The notes under the pieces are model-generated. The model saw only the letters and a program-made list of their open reading frames with translations. It was not told the DNA's origin and searched no databases. Position numbers and translations under genes: made by a program. This document shows positions 45,431 to 55,655 of a DNA stretch of 64,000 nt, piece by piece. This DNA is from Nitrospirales bacterium (GTDB taxonomy: Bacteria; Nitrospirota; Nitrospiria; Nitrospirales; UBA8639), in the NCBI GenBank assembly GCA_021603905.1, contig BQIU01000006.1, positions 1 to 64,000 on the forward strand. The letters are read 5' to 3'. Position 1 is the first letter of the stretch; the number at the start of each line of letters is the position of its first letter.

Positions 45431-46999
45431 ATGATATCTCTCAAATATGTGTTGAGGAACCCGTTTCGCGTAACTGTGCTCCTATTTGTTTTTTCCTTCC
45501 CTCTGCTTCTCTCCCAAGTTTTCGCACAAGATCTCGCATCATTCTCAAAGCAGGTCACGCCCCACACCTTAAAAAATGGGTGGACGTTCATTATTGTTGA
45601 ACGTCCGACGGCACCCGTCTTTGCGTTTATGACACGAGTGAATGTGGGCTCTGCTCAAGAACCGAATGGCATGACCGGTCTCGCCCATATGTTTGAACAT
45701 ATGGCGTTCAAAGGGACTCCACGACTGGGAACATCGAATTACGCGGAAGAAAAAGTTGCGCTCAAGAATCTTGAAGACGCCTATCTATCCTATCAACAGA
45801 CCAAATTTTCATCGAATGCCGATCCTGAGATTGTCAGAGAACGCTATGATCACTTTAAACAAATGCAAGAGGCGGCCGGTCAGTATGTCGTAAAAAATGA
45901 ATTCGGTGACATTATTGAACGTGAAGGCGGCGTGTCATTAAATGCATTTACCGGTGCCGATGTGACGGGGTACTTTTATGCGTTACCATCGAATAAAGTT
46001 GAATTGTTTGCCTATCTCGAATCAGAGCGATTTCTGCATCCGGTCTTTCGTGAATTTTATAAGGAACGAGATGTGGTGATGGAAGAACGACGTCTTCGGA
46101 CAGAAAGCCGCGCAATTGGTCGCTTACTTGAGCAATTCATTTCGACCGCCTTTATTGCTCATCCCTACCATCATCCCGTGATTGGGTTTGCGAGCGATAT
46201 TCAGTCGTATACGATGACAGATGCCGAAGCATTTTATCGTCAACACTATGTTCCTTCGAATATGGTGACGGCCATTGTCGGCGATGTACAAGCAGAGAAA
46301 ATTATTCCACTACTGGAAACGTACTTTGGAAGAATACCCGAAGGGCCAAAACCAGAGCCGCTCAGAAGCATTGAACCGCCTGCCATTGCGGAAAAAACCG
46401 TGGTGCTCAGAGACCCTTCTCAACCATTTTATCTCGAGGGCTACCACAAACCAGCGGTCACCCATCAGGATCAGCCCGTTTTTGATGCCATTGATGACAT
46501 TTTAACCAATGGCCGAACTTCTCGCTTCTATCGATCACTGGTCCGTGATAAGAAAATTGCCGTATCAGCCGGTTCCTATAGTGGCTATCCTGGAGAAAAG
46601 TATCCTCATCTTTGGATCGCGTATGGTGTGCCAACCAGAGGGGTGAGCAATACAACCATACAAGATGCCCTGCGTGACGAGTTACAACGTTTGACGACAG
46701 AAGATGTGACAGATGAAGAATTGCAAAAGTTTCGCACTCGAGCGAAAGCCGGTCTTGTTCGGGCATTGGGAAGTAATTTGGGTCTAGCGATGTATTTAAC
46801 GGATTATCAAATGCTATTTGGCGATTGGCGTGAATTGTTTAAATATATTGAACGATTAGACTCCGTCACCAAAGCTGATATCCGTCGTGTCGCCAGCCAG
46901 ACGTTTCGGGAAAGCAATCGTGTCGTTGGCATGATTGAAACTGAAGCTTCAGAACCACCAGTCAGGACCAACATGAATGCTTCAGGAGGGCTAGAATAA
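45431..46999 (+). CDS. M16-family zinc peptidase, catalytic member
   Basis: 522 residues with a signal peptide (hydrophobic core, QVFAQDL). The zinc motif HxxEH (HMFEH) is at 86-90 and the downstream glutamate region is at ERDVVMEERRLRTESR. M16 proteases (pitrilysin/processing-peptidase type) form clam-shell halves that cut short unfolded peptides. An unusual long segment (KNLEDAYLSYQQTKFSSNADPEIV) lies between the zinc motif and the substrate-binding EREGGVSLNAFTGADVTGYF. It is paired by a one-base overlap (TAATG) with an inactive M16 partner, so a heterodimer in the periplasm is likely. Confidence 0.92.
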   Translation: MISLKYVLRNPFRVTVLLFVFSFPLLLSQVFAQDLASFSKQVTPHTLKNGWTFIIVERPTAPVFAFMTRVNVGSAQEPNGMTGLAHMFEHMAFKGTPRLGTSNYAEEKVALKNLEDAYLSYQQTKFSSNADPEIVRERYDHFKQMQEAAGQYVVKNEFGDIIEREGGVSLNAFTGADVTGYFYALPSNKVELFAYLESERFLHPVFREFYKERDVVMEERRLRTESRAIGRLLEQFISTAFIAHPYHHPVIGFASDIQSYTMTDAEAFYRQHYVPSNMVTAIVGDVQAEKIIPLLETYFGRIPEGPKPEPLRSIEPPAIAEKTVVLRDPSQPFYLEGYHKPAVTHQDQPVFDAIDDILTNGRTSRFYRSLVRDKKIAVSAGSYSGYPGEKYPHLWIAYGVPTRGVSNTTIQDALRDELQRLTTEDVTDEELQKFRTRAKAGLVRALGSNLGLAMYLTDYQMLFGDWRELFKYIERLDSVTKADIRRVASQTFRESNRVVGMIETEASEPPVRTNMNASGGLE

Positions 47000-48453
47000 T
47001 GCGCATGCAATCAAATCTTGTCAAAGGCGGCGGGTTCTTGATTCTCATGCTCCTTCTGAGCCAATGGCTGGAACCGCCTGTTCAGGCTCAAGTAGACCAT
47101 GTTAAAGATTTGAAATTTCCACCTCTCGCAGAACTGAATATTCCAGAGCCAACGCGCGTGGTATTGGATAATGGGATGGTTGTCGTCATGATGGAAGATC
47201 ATGAGCTTCCACTCGTCAGTGTTTCGGCAAAGATTCGGACGGGTTCTCGTCTTGAACCCAACTCGAAGATTGGGTTGGCTCAACTGATGGGAATTGTCAT
47301 GCGTAGTGGAGGAAGTACCTCCCTAGCGGGCGATGCCTTGGATGATTATCTCGAAGGCAAGGCTGCAACAATTGAGACATCCATTGGAGAGACCGCTGGT
47401 ACAGCAGCCATGAGTTGCCTGAAAGACGATTTCTCTGATGTCCTACACGTGTTTGCTGATCTGCTTCGAAACCCTTCGTTTGATCCTGAAAAGCTTGCCA
47501 TTGCGAAAAACCAGATTATGGCCAGAATTTCACGTCAAAATGATAATCCAGATGCTATCCTCAGTCGTGAATTTAAGAAACTTGTCTATGGGCAAGACTC
47601 ATCATATGCCCGTACGCCTTCCTATGCGACCGTGAGTGCGATTACTCGAAAAGATCTGATTGCCTGGCATGAATCATATTTCCATCCAAATCGAATTATT
47701 TTGGGTATCACTGGAGACTTTCAGTCAGACTCAACACTACAGATGGTGAAAGAAGTGTTTGGAGATTGGCCGATAGGTCCCGCAGTCAAAGATATTAATG
47801 TTCCCTACCAAGAGTCGAATCCTGCAAAAGTCTTTTACGTCGAAAAAAATGATATGACTCAAGCTAAAATTATGATGGGACATTTGGGGGTGATGCGACG
47901 AAACCCGGACTATTACCCATTGGTGATTGTTAACCAAATATTGTCCGGATCTTTTGGGGCCCGGCTTTTTTCAAATGTTCGATCCAAACAGGGATTGGCG
48001 TATGATGTGCACGGAGGAGTGGGATTCCAATGGGACTACCCTGGGTTGGCCAGTTTAATGATGTCAACGAAAACTGAAACGACCGGGGCAGGTATCGATG
48101 CCCTCATTGCTGAATCTGAAAAAATGGTGACGGAGCCGCCAACGGATCAAGAGGTGACTAAGGCGAAAGCTGCCATTTTAAATTCTTATATCTTTTCCGT
48201 GGACTCTCCAGCCAAAATTCTTGGCAAGTACGTCACTCATGAATATTATGGATATCCTGCCGATTGGTTTGTCCAGTTTCGAAAGGGCATCGAACAAGTA
48301 ACGACTGAGCAAGTCCGTGAAGCTGTTCGCCGGCATTTGCGGCCCCAAGGTTTCTCCATCTTAGTCGTCGGCCCACGAAAGGGCACGGCATCAGCGTTAG
48401 CACGATACAAAAGCATTCAGGAGGTGGACATCACCATTCCGGAACCAAGTTAA
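46999..48453 (+). CDS. M16-family peptidase-like subunit, zinc motif lost
   Basis: 484 residues with a signal peptide (ending near VQAQVD) and the M16 fold. Where the active partner has HxxEH, this one reads GLAQLMGIVMRSGG, so it cannot bind zinc. It keeps the R/Y pocket region in its second half: LSGSFGARLFSNVRSKQGLAYDV, the typical (R/Y) motif of the substrate-closing half. The pair therefore mirrors the alpha/beta split of mitochondrial processing peptidase. It starts on the last base of the previous stop. Confidence 0.92.
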   Translation: MRMQSNLVKGGGFLILMLLLSQWLEPPVQAQVDHVKDLKFPPLAELNIPEPTRVVLDNGMVVVMMEDHELPLVSVSAKIRTGSRLEPNSKIGLAQLMGIVMRSGGSTSLAGDALDDYLEGKAATIETSIGETAGTAAMSCLKDDFSDVLHVFADLLRNPSFDPEKLAIAKNQIMARISRQNDNPDAILSREFKKLVYGQDSSYARTPSYATVSAITRKDLIAWHESYFHPNRIILGITGDFQSDSTLQMVKEVFGDWPIGPAVKDINVPYQESNPAKVFYVEKNDMTQAKIMMGHLGVMRRNPDYYPLVIVNQILSGSFGARLFSNVRSKQGLAYDVHGGVGFQWDYPGLASLMMSTKTETTGAGIDALIAESEKMVTEPPTDQEVTKAKAAILNSYIFSVDSPAKILGKYVTHEYYGYPADWFVQFRKGIEQVTTEQVREAVRRHLRPQGFSILVVGPRKGTASALARYKSIQEVDITIPEPS

Positions 48454-48534
48454 AGGATTGGCATTCCTGGTCTGAACTGATGAGAGTTTTAAATCTTCTA
48501 GAACACGCCTTCGTATGATGAATTGGATGTCTCT

Positions 48535-49431
48535 ATGAACAGAACGATAGCTTGGAAACAAAGAGGACAGTTCGGTCTGTGTGCGCTTGTGTTGAGTCTG
48601 GGGTTGACTGGTTGTCAAACCAATCCGTACACCGAGCGCTCTCAACTTCTTTTGCTCCCGGACTCGTATATGACACAAATGGCTGCGACACAATATAACC
48701 AGGTGCTTCAAGACCCTGAAGTGCAACTCTCGAAAGACCCTAAAGAAATTGAGCCTGTTCAGCGGGTAGCCGCCCGCATTATTGAAGCGGCGAAACGATC
48801 AAAGTATGCCGAGGCGGCAAAGCAATTTAAGTGGGAAGTCTCTGTCATTAAGGACGACAACACCAAAAATGCTTGGGCAATGCCTGGTGGAAAAATCGCG
48901 GTCTACACCGGAATCTTTCCGATGGCCAAAACCGAGGCTGGACTCGCTGCCATTATGGGACATGAAGTAATTCATGCCTTGGCACAACATGGTGGTGAAC
49001 GAATGAGTCAAGGTTTGGTCTCGCAGTTCGGTATGACCGCCGCAGCTGTGGCCCTTTCCACTCAAGGCTTCAGCCCGCAAATGAACCAACTGGCCATGCA
49101 AGCACTTGGGATGGGAACTCAAGTGGGGGTCATGCTGCCTTTTAGCCGAAGTCATGAATCCGAAGCTGATTATGTGGGCGTCTTATTGGCTGCTGATGCT
49201 GGCTATGATCCGCGGGAAGCAATCAACATTTGGCAACGGATGGCGCAAGCCTCGCAAGGTGCGAGCCCTGAATTTCTTTCAACGCATCCGGCTCATGGGA
49301 CACGAATTGAGGATTTAAAGAAATGGATGCCGGAAGCCCTGGCTCTGTATCAACCGGCACCTAAGGCTCCGGTGAAAAATTTACCTCCAGTCACGCCTGC
49401 TCCGCCGAAGGCCAAAGAAAAATCACCTTAG
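48535..49431 (+). CDS. M48-family metalloprotease lipoprotein
   Basis: 298 residues from ATG 48535. A lipobox (LTGC) is near residue 27 and the catalytic HEVIH at 143-147; the third zinc ligand lies in SHESEADYVG. This is the BepA/LoiP-like M48 group, which sits in the periplasm or on the outer membrane and helps quality control of outer-membrane proteins. A proline-rich tail ends the protein. It comes 81 bases after the M16 pair, so all three proteases may form one envelope-proteolysis unit, which is an inference. A TTG at 48523 would add four residues. Confidence 0.9.
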   Translation: MNRTIAWKQRGQFGLCALVLSLGLTGCQTNPYTERSQLLLLPDSYMTQMAATQYNQVLQDPEVQLSKDPKEIEPVQRVAARIIEAAKRSKYAEAAKQFKWEVSVIKDDNTKNAWAMPGGKIAVYTGIFPMAKTEAGLAAIMGHEVIHALAQHGGERMSQGLVSQFGMTAAAVALSTQGFSPQMNQLAMQALGMGTQVGVMLPFSRSHESEADYVGVLLAADAGYDPREAINIWQRMAQASQGASPEFLSTHPAHGTRIEDLKKWMPEALALYQPAPKAPVKNLPPVTPAPPKAKEKSP

Positions 49432-49520
49432 GACAAAGCACCATTACGTCGTTAGATCTAGTAAAATCTTACCTGGGCATCGAGGTCAAATTTTCACGAC
49501 TTCTCACATATCTTACAAAC

Positions 49521-50549
49521 ATGATGAATGGGAAATGGCTCTATCTGCCAACTGTACTGTTCTCCCTTGTGTTAGGAGCTTGCGGCAGCAGTGAACCCGT
49601 TGTGGAAATTGCGCTTCATCCAACAAAGCCCAATATCCTCTACATTGCGACCAACGCCTATCTTTATAAATCACGAGATGAAGGAGCCACATGGCAAAAT
49701 ATGTCACAAGGCATGACCCATTCTCGTGTGATTTCCTTAGCCATTGACCCTCTATTCCCAGCCAATGTGTATGCAGGAACCAAGGGTGATGCGGTATTTC
49801 GAAGTTACAACGGTGGCCAAAATTGGGAATCGAAACGAGCCGGGCTTGAAGATGTCACGATCTCTTCAGTGGTCCATCAACTCGTCTTTGTCCCTGGATC
49901 AAGTCAACGCTTTTTTGCGGCCACATCCATGGGCGTGTTTGAATCTGAAACGGCAGGGGAGACATGGATCAAGCGAATGGATGGAATGAAAGAAGTCCTT
50001 ATGGTCATCTCTCTTGCCATTGATTCACAGCAACCTCAAACTCTCTATGCCGGAACAAGTGGTGGCGTGTATAAGTCTTTGGATGGTGGTCGGTGGTGGG
50101 TAAAAGTTAATAATGGTCTTGTGGACCCAGAGGTTTTGAAATCATCACGGGCATTGGGAGTCACAAAAATACAAATTGATCCGCACCATTCTGAGTCGGT
50201 CTTTGCGGCAACACTCACCGGTCTGTATAAAACGACGAACGGTGGAGAGGCATGGGAGAAAATTGGAGAAGATCTTCCTGATCACATGCTCAGTGACTTA
50301 ATTATTGATCCATCCATTCCTGGTACCATTTACGTGGGAAGCCGAAAAGGTGTGCACCTGTCAACAAATGGTGGATTAACATGGCGAGCCATGAACGAAG
50401 GATTGGAAAACCTAAATATCCGTGCACTCGCCATCAGTCCACTTGATTCTACATTACTCTATGTTGGAACGAATGGGAGTGGATTATATCGCAGTCGGCA
50501 TGGTGGAGGCTCGTGGGAACCAGTTCCATTAATTGTTCAGGAAGGTTAA
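49521..50549 (+). CDS. BNR/Ycf48-like beta-propeller lipoprotein
   Basis: 342 residues with a lipobox (LGAC) near residue 21. The mature part has seven repeats with the Asp-box-like pattern S.DGG.TW: KSRDEGATW, RSYNGGQNW, ESETAGETW, KSLDGGRWW, KTTNGGEAW, LSTNGGLTW and RSRHGGGSW. Seven copies fit a seven-bladed propeller as in Ycf48 or sortilin-like proteins. No sialidase catalytic residues are evident, so it is more likely a binding or assembly factor on the envelope. It stands between the M48 gene and clpX. Confidence 0.85.
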   Translation: MMNGKWLYLPTVLFSLVLGACGSSEPVVEIALHPTKPNILYIATNAYLYKSRDEGATWQNMSQGMTHSRVISLAIDPLFPANVYAGTKGDAVFRSYNGGQNWESKRAGLEDVTISSVVHQLVFVPGSSQRFFAATSMGVFESETAGETWIKRMDGMKEVLMVISLAIDSQQPQTLYAGTSGGVYKSLDGGRWWVKVNNGLVDPEVLKSSRALGVTKIQIDPHHSESVFAATLTGLYKTTNGGEAWEKIGEDLPDHMLSDLIIDPSIPGTIYVGSRKGVHLSTNGGLTWRAMNEGLENLNIRALAISPLDSTLLYVGTNGSGLYRSRHGGGSWEPVPLIVQEG

Positions 50550-50664
50550 AGCAAAACATCCAGACAGTGAGCGTGTTTGATAATTGCTAGCCGTGCTATT
50601 ATGATGCGATGTTTTCAAAGATGACCTGCATGGACGTTCTGACATTTTTATTGATAAGGAAACG

Positions 50665-51954
50665 ATGACAGTGAGCGATTCTACTCAAGGCCAGAATTTG
50701 AAAGACATCACGTGCGCATTTTGTGGCAAACCGCAAAGTTCAGGTAAAACGCTCATCCAATCGCCAACAGACAACACCTGTACGCAGTGTCAAGCGCAAG
50801 GACACGTGTTCATCTGTCAAGATTGCGTCCAGCATTGTTCGAAATTTCTTGCTGGACAACCGCATCTGCATGAGCCCGTTGCAGTTCCTGAAGGTCCACT
50901 CCCGACTCCTCCAGAAATCAAAGCCGTGCTTGATCAATATGTGATTGGACAAGAACGCGCAAAAAAAGTTCTGTCGGTCGCCGTCCATAACCACTACAAA
51001 CGTGTTTTCAGCGGTCAAAAACTGAAAGATGTGGAATTAGAAAAAGGCAATGTGATGTTAATCGGTGCAACAGGAACCGGAAAAACACTGTTGGCACGGA
51101 GCCTTGCCAAAATTCTTCAAGTCCCTTTTGCCATTGCCGACGCGACAACTGTGACAGAAGCTGGTTATGTCGGGGAAGATGTTGAGAATGTTGTCTTAAA
51201 ATTGTTGCAAGCGAGTGACTTTAATCTTTCACGAGCCCAAGTTGGCATTATCTATATTGACGAAATCGATAAAATTAGCCGGAAGTCAGAGAGTGCATCG
51301 ATTACACGAGATGTCTCGGGAGAAGGGGTCCAGCAAGCGCTGCTCAAGCTTGTAGAGGGTACCGTTTGTAATATTCCTCCAAAAGGTGGACGCAAACATC
51401 CTGAGCAAGAATTCTTGCGGGTCGATACAGCCAACGTCTTATTTATCTGCGGTGGAGCATTTGTTGGATTGGATGAATTTATCGCTCAACGCACCAATCA
51501 AAAACGGTTAGGATTTGGGACCGAGAACGCACCGATTGAATCGAACCATCGTGACAATTTGATCGATCGAGTTCGTCCTGAAGATCTACTTAAATATGGA
51601 CTCATTCCGGAGTTCGTCGGTCGTTTTCCCATTCTGTCGACCTTACGGGACTTAAGTGTTGAGGACATGGTTCGAGTGATGACGGAACCCAAAAATGCCT
51701 TAATCAAACAGTATCAGGCCTTGTTTGAATTAGAACAGATTCATCTCACGTTTACGCCGGAAGCTATACGGCTTATTGCGGAAAAAGCCGTGTCCATGAA
51801 GACCGGAGCCCGCGCACTGCGAAGCATTTTAGAGGATTTGATGTTGGACTTGATGTATGACGTCCCAGCACTCAAAGAAGTCACAGAGGTGGTGATCAAT
51901 CACGAGGTGGTAGAAGGAAAAACTTCACCCCAATTATTGAAAAAATCAGCCTAA
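50665..51954 (+). CDS. clpX: ATP-dependent unfoldase ClpX-like, with modified zinc-binding domain
   Basis: 429 residues with the full ClpX AAA+ core: Walker A GATGTGKT at 134-141, Walker [11 protein letters not shown], pore loop GYVG, a ClpP-docking loop reading RLGFG in place of IGF, and a sensor 2 GARALR. The N-terminal zinc finger keeps C17/C20 and C51/C54, but the loop between them is longer and holds another CxxC (C39/C42), with C58 following. ClpX recognises and unfolds tagged proteins for ClpP. No clpP or tig is next to it, unlike the usual tig-clpP-clpX order, so it may be a second copy with its own adaptors. Confidence 0.9.
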   Translation: MTVSDSTQGQNLKDITCAFCGKPQSSGKTLIQSPTDNTCTQCQAQGHVFICQDCVQHCSKFLAGQPHLHEPVAVPEGPLPTPPEIKAVLDQYVIGQERAKKVLSVAVHNHYKRVFSGQKLKDVELEKGNVMLIGATGTGKTLLARSLAKILQVPFAIADATTVTEAGYVGEDVENVVLKLLQASDFNLSRAQVGIIYIDEIDKISRKSESASITRDVSGEGVQQALLKLVEGTVCNIPPKGGRKHPEQEFLRVDTANVLFICGGAFVGLDEFIAQRTNQKRLGFGTENAPIESNHRDNLIDRVRPEDLLKYGLIPEFVGRFPILSTLRDLSVEDMVRVMTEPKNALIKQYQALFELEQIHLTFTPEAIRLIAEKAVSMKTGARALRSILEDLMLDLMYDVPALKEVTEVVINHEVVEGKTSPQLLKKSA

Positions 51955-52698
51955 CGTCACTTGTTGCTTCCTCATGGAGATTTCTTCTATCAACTCTGTG
52001 ATGCAGATCTCAAGCTAGCACTTCATCTACCTTCTGGAAATTTGTTTACAATACAAGGTTAATTCAATCAAATAGCAAGCCGCATTTTGATTATCGATGA
52101 TGAAAATTTGAACTTTCCATTGTTTCCCCCTTGTGTTAGCCAAAATATGTTGTATTTTTATAGTATGCCTAAAAGAACTCTGAAGGTCTTTGCCTATTCG
52201 GTTTCTGTCTAATGTGATCGTGAGTTAATTGGCAGAAGTGAATGGGTTTTTTCAATTGAGGCTATTTAAAACATTACACATCCGATTCCATACCTTCCAA
52301 TTGGACTGCGAGATACTCGAGAAAGTACTTCGGATTATTGGAGAATCTCTGGACTGCAACCAGACCAACACAATCTGTGCAATTCGAAGAATCAAAGTAA
52401 AGTAGAAATACTGTAGCATTTCCCCTTCACTCATGTATTAAGTGAAACACTACATTTCATCTATGTTGTTGAATGTAAAGATGAAATAAAACTTTTCAAT
52501 TCACAGAAAATAAGGCTCGTAATTTGCAAGAACATTTAATGCTGTACAAGAGCCGAATAAGTCCCAAATCACCTAGTTTACATCCAAGATTACATGCCCG
52601 CTTCAACTAATGCCGTAGCCGATTTAATCGCCATACGCAATTGACTTTATTCATGCCAACGCGTGAGTTGAGTTGCTTAAGAAAGATGAATGTAACAG
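51955..52698. other. Gene-free 744-bp AT-rich spacer at start of the polysaccharide locus
   Basis: No frame is convincing; the 52252-52434 minus-strand frame lacks a ribosome site and any recognisable pattern. The stretch is clearly AT-rich, as in promoters of surface-polysaccharide operons. It separates clpX from the EPS/O-antigen genes and is a likely left boundary of that locus. No JUMPstart/ops motif was found. Confidence 0.4.
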
Positions 52699-54135
52699 AT
52701 GCAAATCCGACGAAAAATATTAATTGACAGCCTTAAGGGTATTGACCTTATCCTCTTAGGCCTCGCTTTCTCTCTTTCAGTGGCCATTGCTTATACCCCG
52801 TCAGGAAATATTTCTTTTAGCGATTTTTTTGCCATTCGAGTCAAAGTTGAAAACATTATCTTCGTCAGTGCCATGGTTATTCTCTGGCACAGTATTTTTT
52901 CGTTTTTTCAAATCTATGAATCTCGACGACTTTCTACCCTGAAGGATGAATGCCTTGACCTGCTCAAGGCCATGTCACTCGCCACCTTCGTCTTGGTGAC
53001 AGCATCTGTAATTTTTAACGTTGAGATCATTACGCAAGGATTTGTTCTAGCATTTTGGAGTAGTGGATTGATCCTCATCGTTGGCAGTCGGCTCGTCCTC
53101 AGATTTGCCTTAAAACAAGCGAGGCTGAATGGACGAAACATTCGGAACATTTTGATCGCCGGAACAAACCCCCGGGCAATACAATTTGCACGGGATATTC
53201 AAGCGAAACCTGAATTGGGGTATAATCTTGTTGGATTTTTAGATGAACCCTGGGCTGGAACGGATCATTTCAAGCAAACGGGTAACGCCATTGTCTCAGA
53301 TTTCAAGAATTTTCAAAGTTTTCTGAGGTGTTTTATCATTGATGAAGTGATGATCGCGCTCCCAGTGAAATCGTACTATGCACAGGCCGCGCAGATCGTC
53401 GAGCAATGTGAAGAGCAGGGCGTACTCATTCGGGTCTTGGGAAATATGTTTTCGCCAAAGTTTGCACACGAACGAGTCGAACATTTTGGTACGCATTCAC
53501 TGTTGACACTCCAACCCGGAGCGCTTGGAGATCAAGCTTTTTTCTTTAAGCGAATTATCGACATTCTCGTATCATTGCCTATTCTGTTGATGTTGCTTCC
53601 ATTTTTTGTCCTCATCGCTATTGCGATTAAGATATCGGGAAAAGGTCCAATCTTTTTTGCTCAAAACCGAATAGGTCGGAATAAACGCCAATTCCGTCTA
53701 TTTAAATTTCGAACCATGGTCCCTGGTGCAGAAAAGATGCTCAAGGATATTGAGCATCTGAATGAAGTCGAAGGGGCAGCCTTCAAAATTGAAGATGATC
53801 CTCGACTCACTTCGATAGGACGATTGTTGCGAAAAACTAGCATCGATGAGCTTCCGCAATTATGGAACGTGTTAAAAGGCGATATGAGCTTAGTGGGTCC
53901 TCGTCCATTACCTATTCGTGACTTTGAAGAGTTCACCGAAGATTGGCACCGTCGTCGCTTTAGTGTTCCCCCTGGGATCACATGTTTGTGGCAGGTGAAT
54001 GGCCGAAGTCGGCTCTCTTTTGAAAAATGGATGGAGCTTGACATGCAATATATTGATCAATGGACGCTGTGGCTTGATCTCAAAATCCTGCTAAAAACTA
54101 TTCCCGTTGTGCTCAGAGGAACAGGGGCCGCATAA
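52699..54135 (+). CDS. Undecaprenyl-phosphate sugar phosphotransferase (WbaP/EPS type)
   Basis: 478 residues. The N-terminus has four to five membrane helices, the middle a CoA-binding-like Rossmann segment (NILIAGTNPRAIQFARDIQ), and the end a catalytic bacterial sugar transferase domain after the fifth helix. The latter shows GPIFFAQNRIGRNKRQFRLFKFRTM, the RKTSIDELPQLWNVLKGDMSLVGPRP core and LWQVNGRS. These enzymes start repeat-unit synthesis by placing a hexose-1-phosphate (or similar) on undecaprenyl phosphate at the inner membrane. It is the first gene of the locus; gmd follows 27 bases later. Confidence 0.92.
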   Translation: MQIRRKILIDSLKGIDLILLGLAFSLSVAIAYTPSGNISFSDFFAIRVKVENIIFVSAMVILWHSIFSFFQIYESRRLSTLKDECLDLLKAMSLATFVLVTASVIFNVEIITQGFVLAFWSSGLILIVGSRLVLRFALKQARLNGRNIRNILIAGTNPRAIQFARDIQAKPELGYNLVGFLDEPWAGTDHFKQTGNAIVSDFKNFQSFLRCFIIDEVMIALPVKSYYAQAAQIVEQCEEQGVLIRVLGNMFSPKFAHERVEHFGTHSLLTLQPGALGDQAFFFKRIIDILVSLPILLMLLPFFVLIAIAIKISGKGPIFFAQNRIGRNKRQFRLFKFRTMVPGAEKMLKDIEHLNEVEGAAFKIEDDPRLTSIGRLLRKTSIDELPQLWNVLKGDMSLVGPRPLPIRDFEEFTEDWHRRRFSVPPGITCLWQVNGRSRLSFEKWMELDMQYIDQWTLWLDLKILLKTIPVVLRGTGAA

Positions 54136-54162
54136 TTAACCAAAGAGAAACCTTACAATACT

Positions 54163-55209
54163 ATGGCAAACGTTGCATTAATTACCGGAATCACGGGACA
54201 AGACGGATCATATCTTTGTGAGCTTCTGCTTTCAAAAGGGTATGAAGTACATGGATTGATTCGACGAGCCAGCACCTTTAACACCAATCGAATTGACCAT
54301 GTGTACTTAGATCCGCACCACCCTCAGGCTCGGCTCTTTCTCCATTATGGCGATCTTGTGGATTCGAGTCAGCTCACACATCTGATCTATAATCTGCAGC
54401 CAACCGAGGTCTACCATCTTGGAGCTCAAAGTCATGTCAGAGTGAGTTTTGATATCCCAGAGAACACAGGCGACATTACTGGATTAGGGACGACAAGATT
54501 ACTTGAAGCCATCAAACGAAGCGGGGTGAAATGTAAGTTTTATCAAGCTTCATCGAGTGAGATGTTTGGAAATTCTGCTCCTCCGCAAAGTGAGACCACG
54601 GCCTTTTACCCTCGAAGTCCCTACGGTGCGGCTAAAGTCTATGCATATTGGATGACAGTAAACTATCGAGAGGCTAGCCAGCTATTTGCCTGCAATGGAA
54701 TTTTATTTAATCATGAATCCCCAAGGCGCGGTGAAACCTTTGTGACACGCAAAATTACTAGAGCCGTGGCGAATATCGTGGCAGGAAATCAGAAGGATTT
54801 GTACTTAGGAAATCTTGATGCACAACGGGACTGGGGATTCGCACCAGAATATGTTGAAGGCATGTATCGCATGTTGCAAGTTGATGATGCCCAAGACTTT
54901 GTCCTCGGAACAGGAGAGGCTCATACCGTTCGTGAGCTTGTTGAAGAATCGTTCGGATATGTCGGACTCGACTGGCACGATTTTGTCAAGGAAGACCCAA
55001 AGTACCTCAGACCCACCGAAGTTGATGTGCTCATTGCACAACCGGAAAAATCCAAAAAGGAATTAAACTGGGAAGCACGAATTGGATTCCCCGAACTTGT
55101 CAGAATTATGGTTGATGCTGATATGAGAATAGCTGGCATTACCGCCAAAGGTGAAGGTGATACTATTATCCAGAAGAAGTTTCTTGAAAAATGGTGGCAG
55201 GGTGATTAA
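54163..55209 (+). CDS. gmd: GDP-mannose 4,6-dehydratase
   Basis: 348 residues with an extended short-chain-dehydrogenase fold. NADP is bound by [11 protein letters not shown] near the start; the catalytic region has SSSEMFGN and [10 protein letters not shown] (YxxxK), and [19 protein letters not shown] is a Gmd signature. It converts GDP-D-mannose to GDP-4-keto-6-deoxy-D-mannose, the precursor of GDP-L-fucose and GDP-rhamnose. With fcl downstream, the product is most likely GDP-L-fucose. Transcribed with the initiating transferase. Confidence 0.95.
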   Translation: MANVALITGITGQDGSYLCELLLSKGYEVHGLIRRASTFNTNRIDHVYLDPHHPQARLFLHYGDLVDSSQLTHLIYNLQPTEVYHLGAQSHVRVSFDIPENTGDITGLGTTRLLEAIKRSGVKCKFYQASSSEMFGNSAPPQSETTAFYPRSPYGAAKVYAYWMTVNYREASQLFACNGILFNHESPRRGETFVTRKITRAVANIVAGNQKDLYLGNLDAQRDWGFAPEYVEGMYRMLQVDDAQDFVLGTGEAHTVRELVEESFGYVGLDWHDFVKEDPKYLRPTEVDVLIAQPEKSKKELNWEARIGFPELVRIMVDADMRIAGITAKGEGDTIIQKKFLEKWWQGD

Positions 55210-55655
55210 TGTAAATGAGTAAGGAGTCGCTTGAGGAGTCTAGATATTATTCTATCGCCACAAGTGATGAATCACGAGAACGTTGAAATACCTGAGTTGG
55301 CCACCAAAATCCTCAATAAGCCAATTCAACCATTCGTTTCCCTAGAATCTTGCGACGGTAAAATATATGATTGTTCGCACGGACGACAACTCATTGATTG
55401 TTTGGTCTGGATAATACCTACATTATTTCGCACAGCCTAGGGCGAGCATATACGCTCAGCCTACTTATTTTTTAACATTGATACGTCGAGTTTTCCGTAA
55501 AGTCAGTGTTAATTCTGTGTCTGTAATGCCTCCAAAGCATTAAGGTATTTTGGTATAGGCCTTGCTCAATTAAATGATGGAGAGAATTTGATTCTGACTA
55601 TTCACATGATTAATCAAGGAAAATTAAGCCTCGGCACGTCAAGGAAAATCAACTT
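55210..55655. other. 446-bp spacer between gmd and fcl
   Basis: Partner genes gmd and fcl are usually adjacent, so this gap is odd. A short open frame (55231-55440) has no family look or good start and may be chance or the remnant of a lost gene. A hairpin with T-run at 55441-55473 is listed separately, and TAATGC/GCATTA forms another small stem near 55530. Confidence 0.4.
55441..55473 (+). terminator. Possible rho-independent terminator
   Basis: GGC-GAGC (55441-55447) pairs with GCTC-a-GCC (55454-55461, one bulged base) around a six-base loop ATATAC. A six-T run follows at 55468-55473. It would end transcription about 230 bases after gmd, which would place fcl under its own promoter. Confidence 0.4.

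Noticed and set aside
52252-52434. 60-codon minus-strand frame in the AT-rich spacer after clpX
   Set aside because: No ribosome site and no recognisable pattern.
55231-55440. 69-codon frame between gmd and fcl
   Set aside because: TTG start without good context and no family look; noted only as possible remnant.
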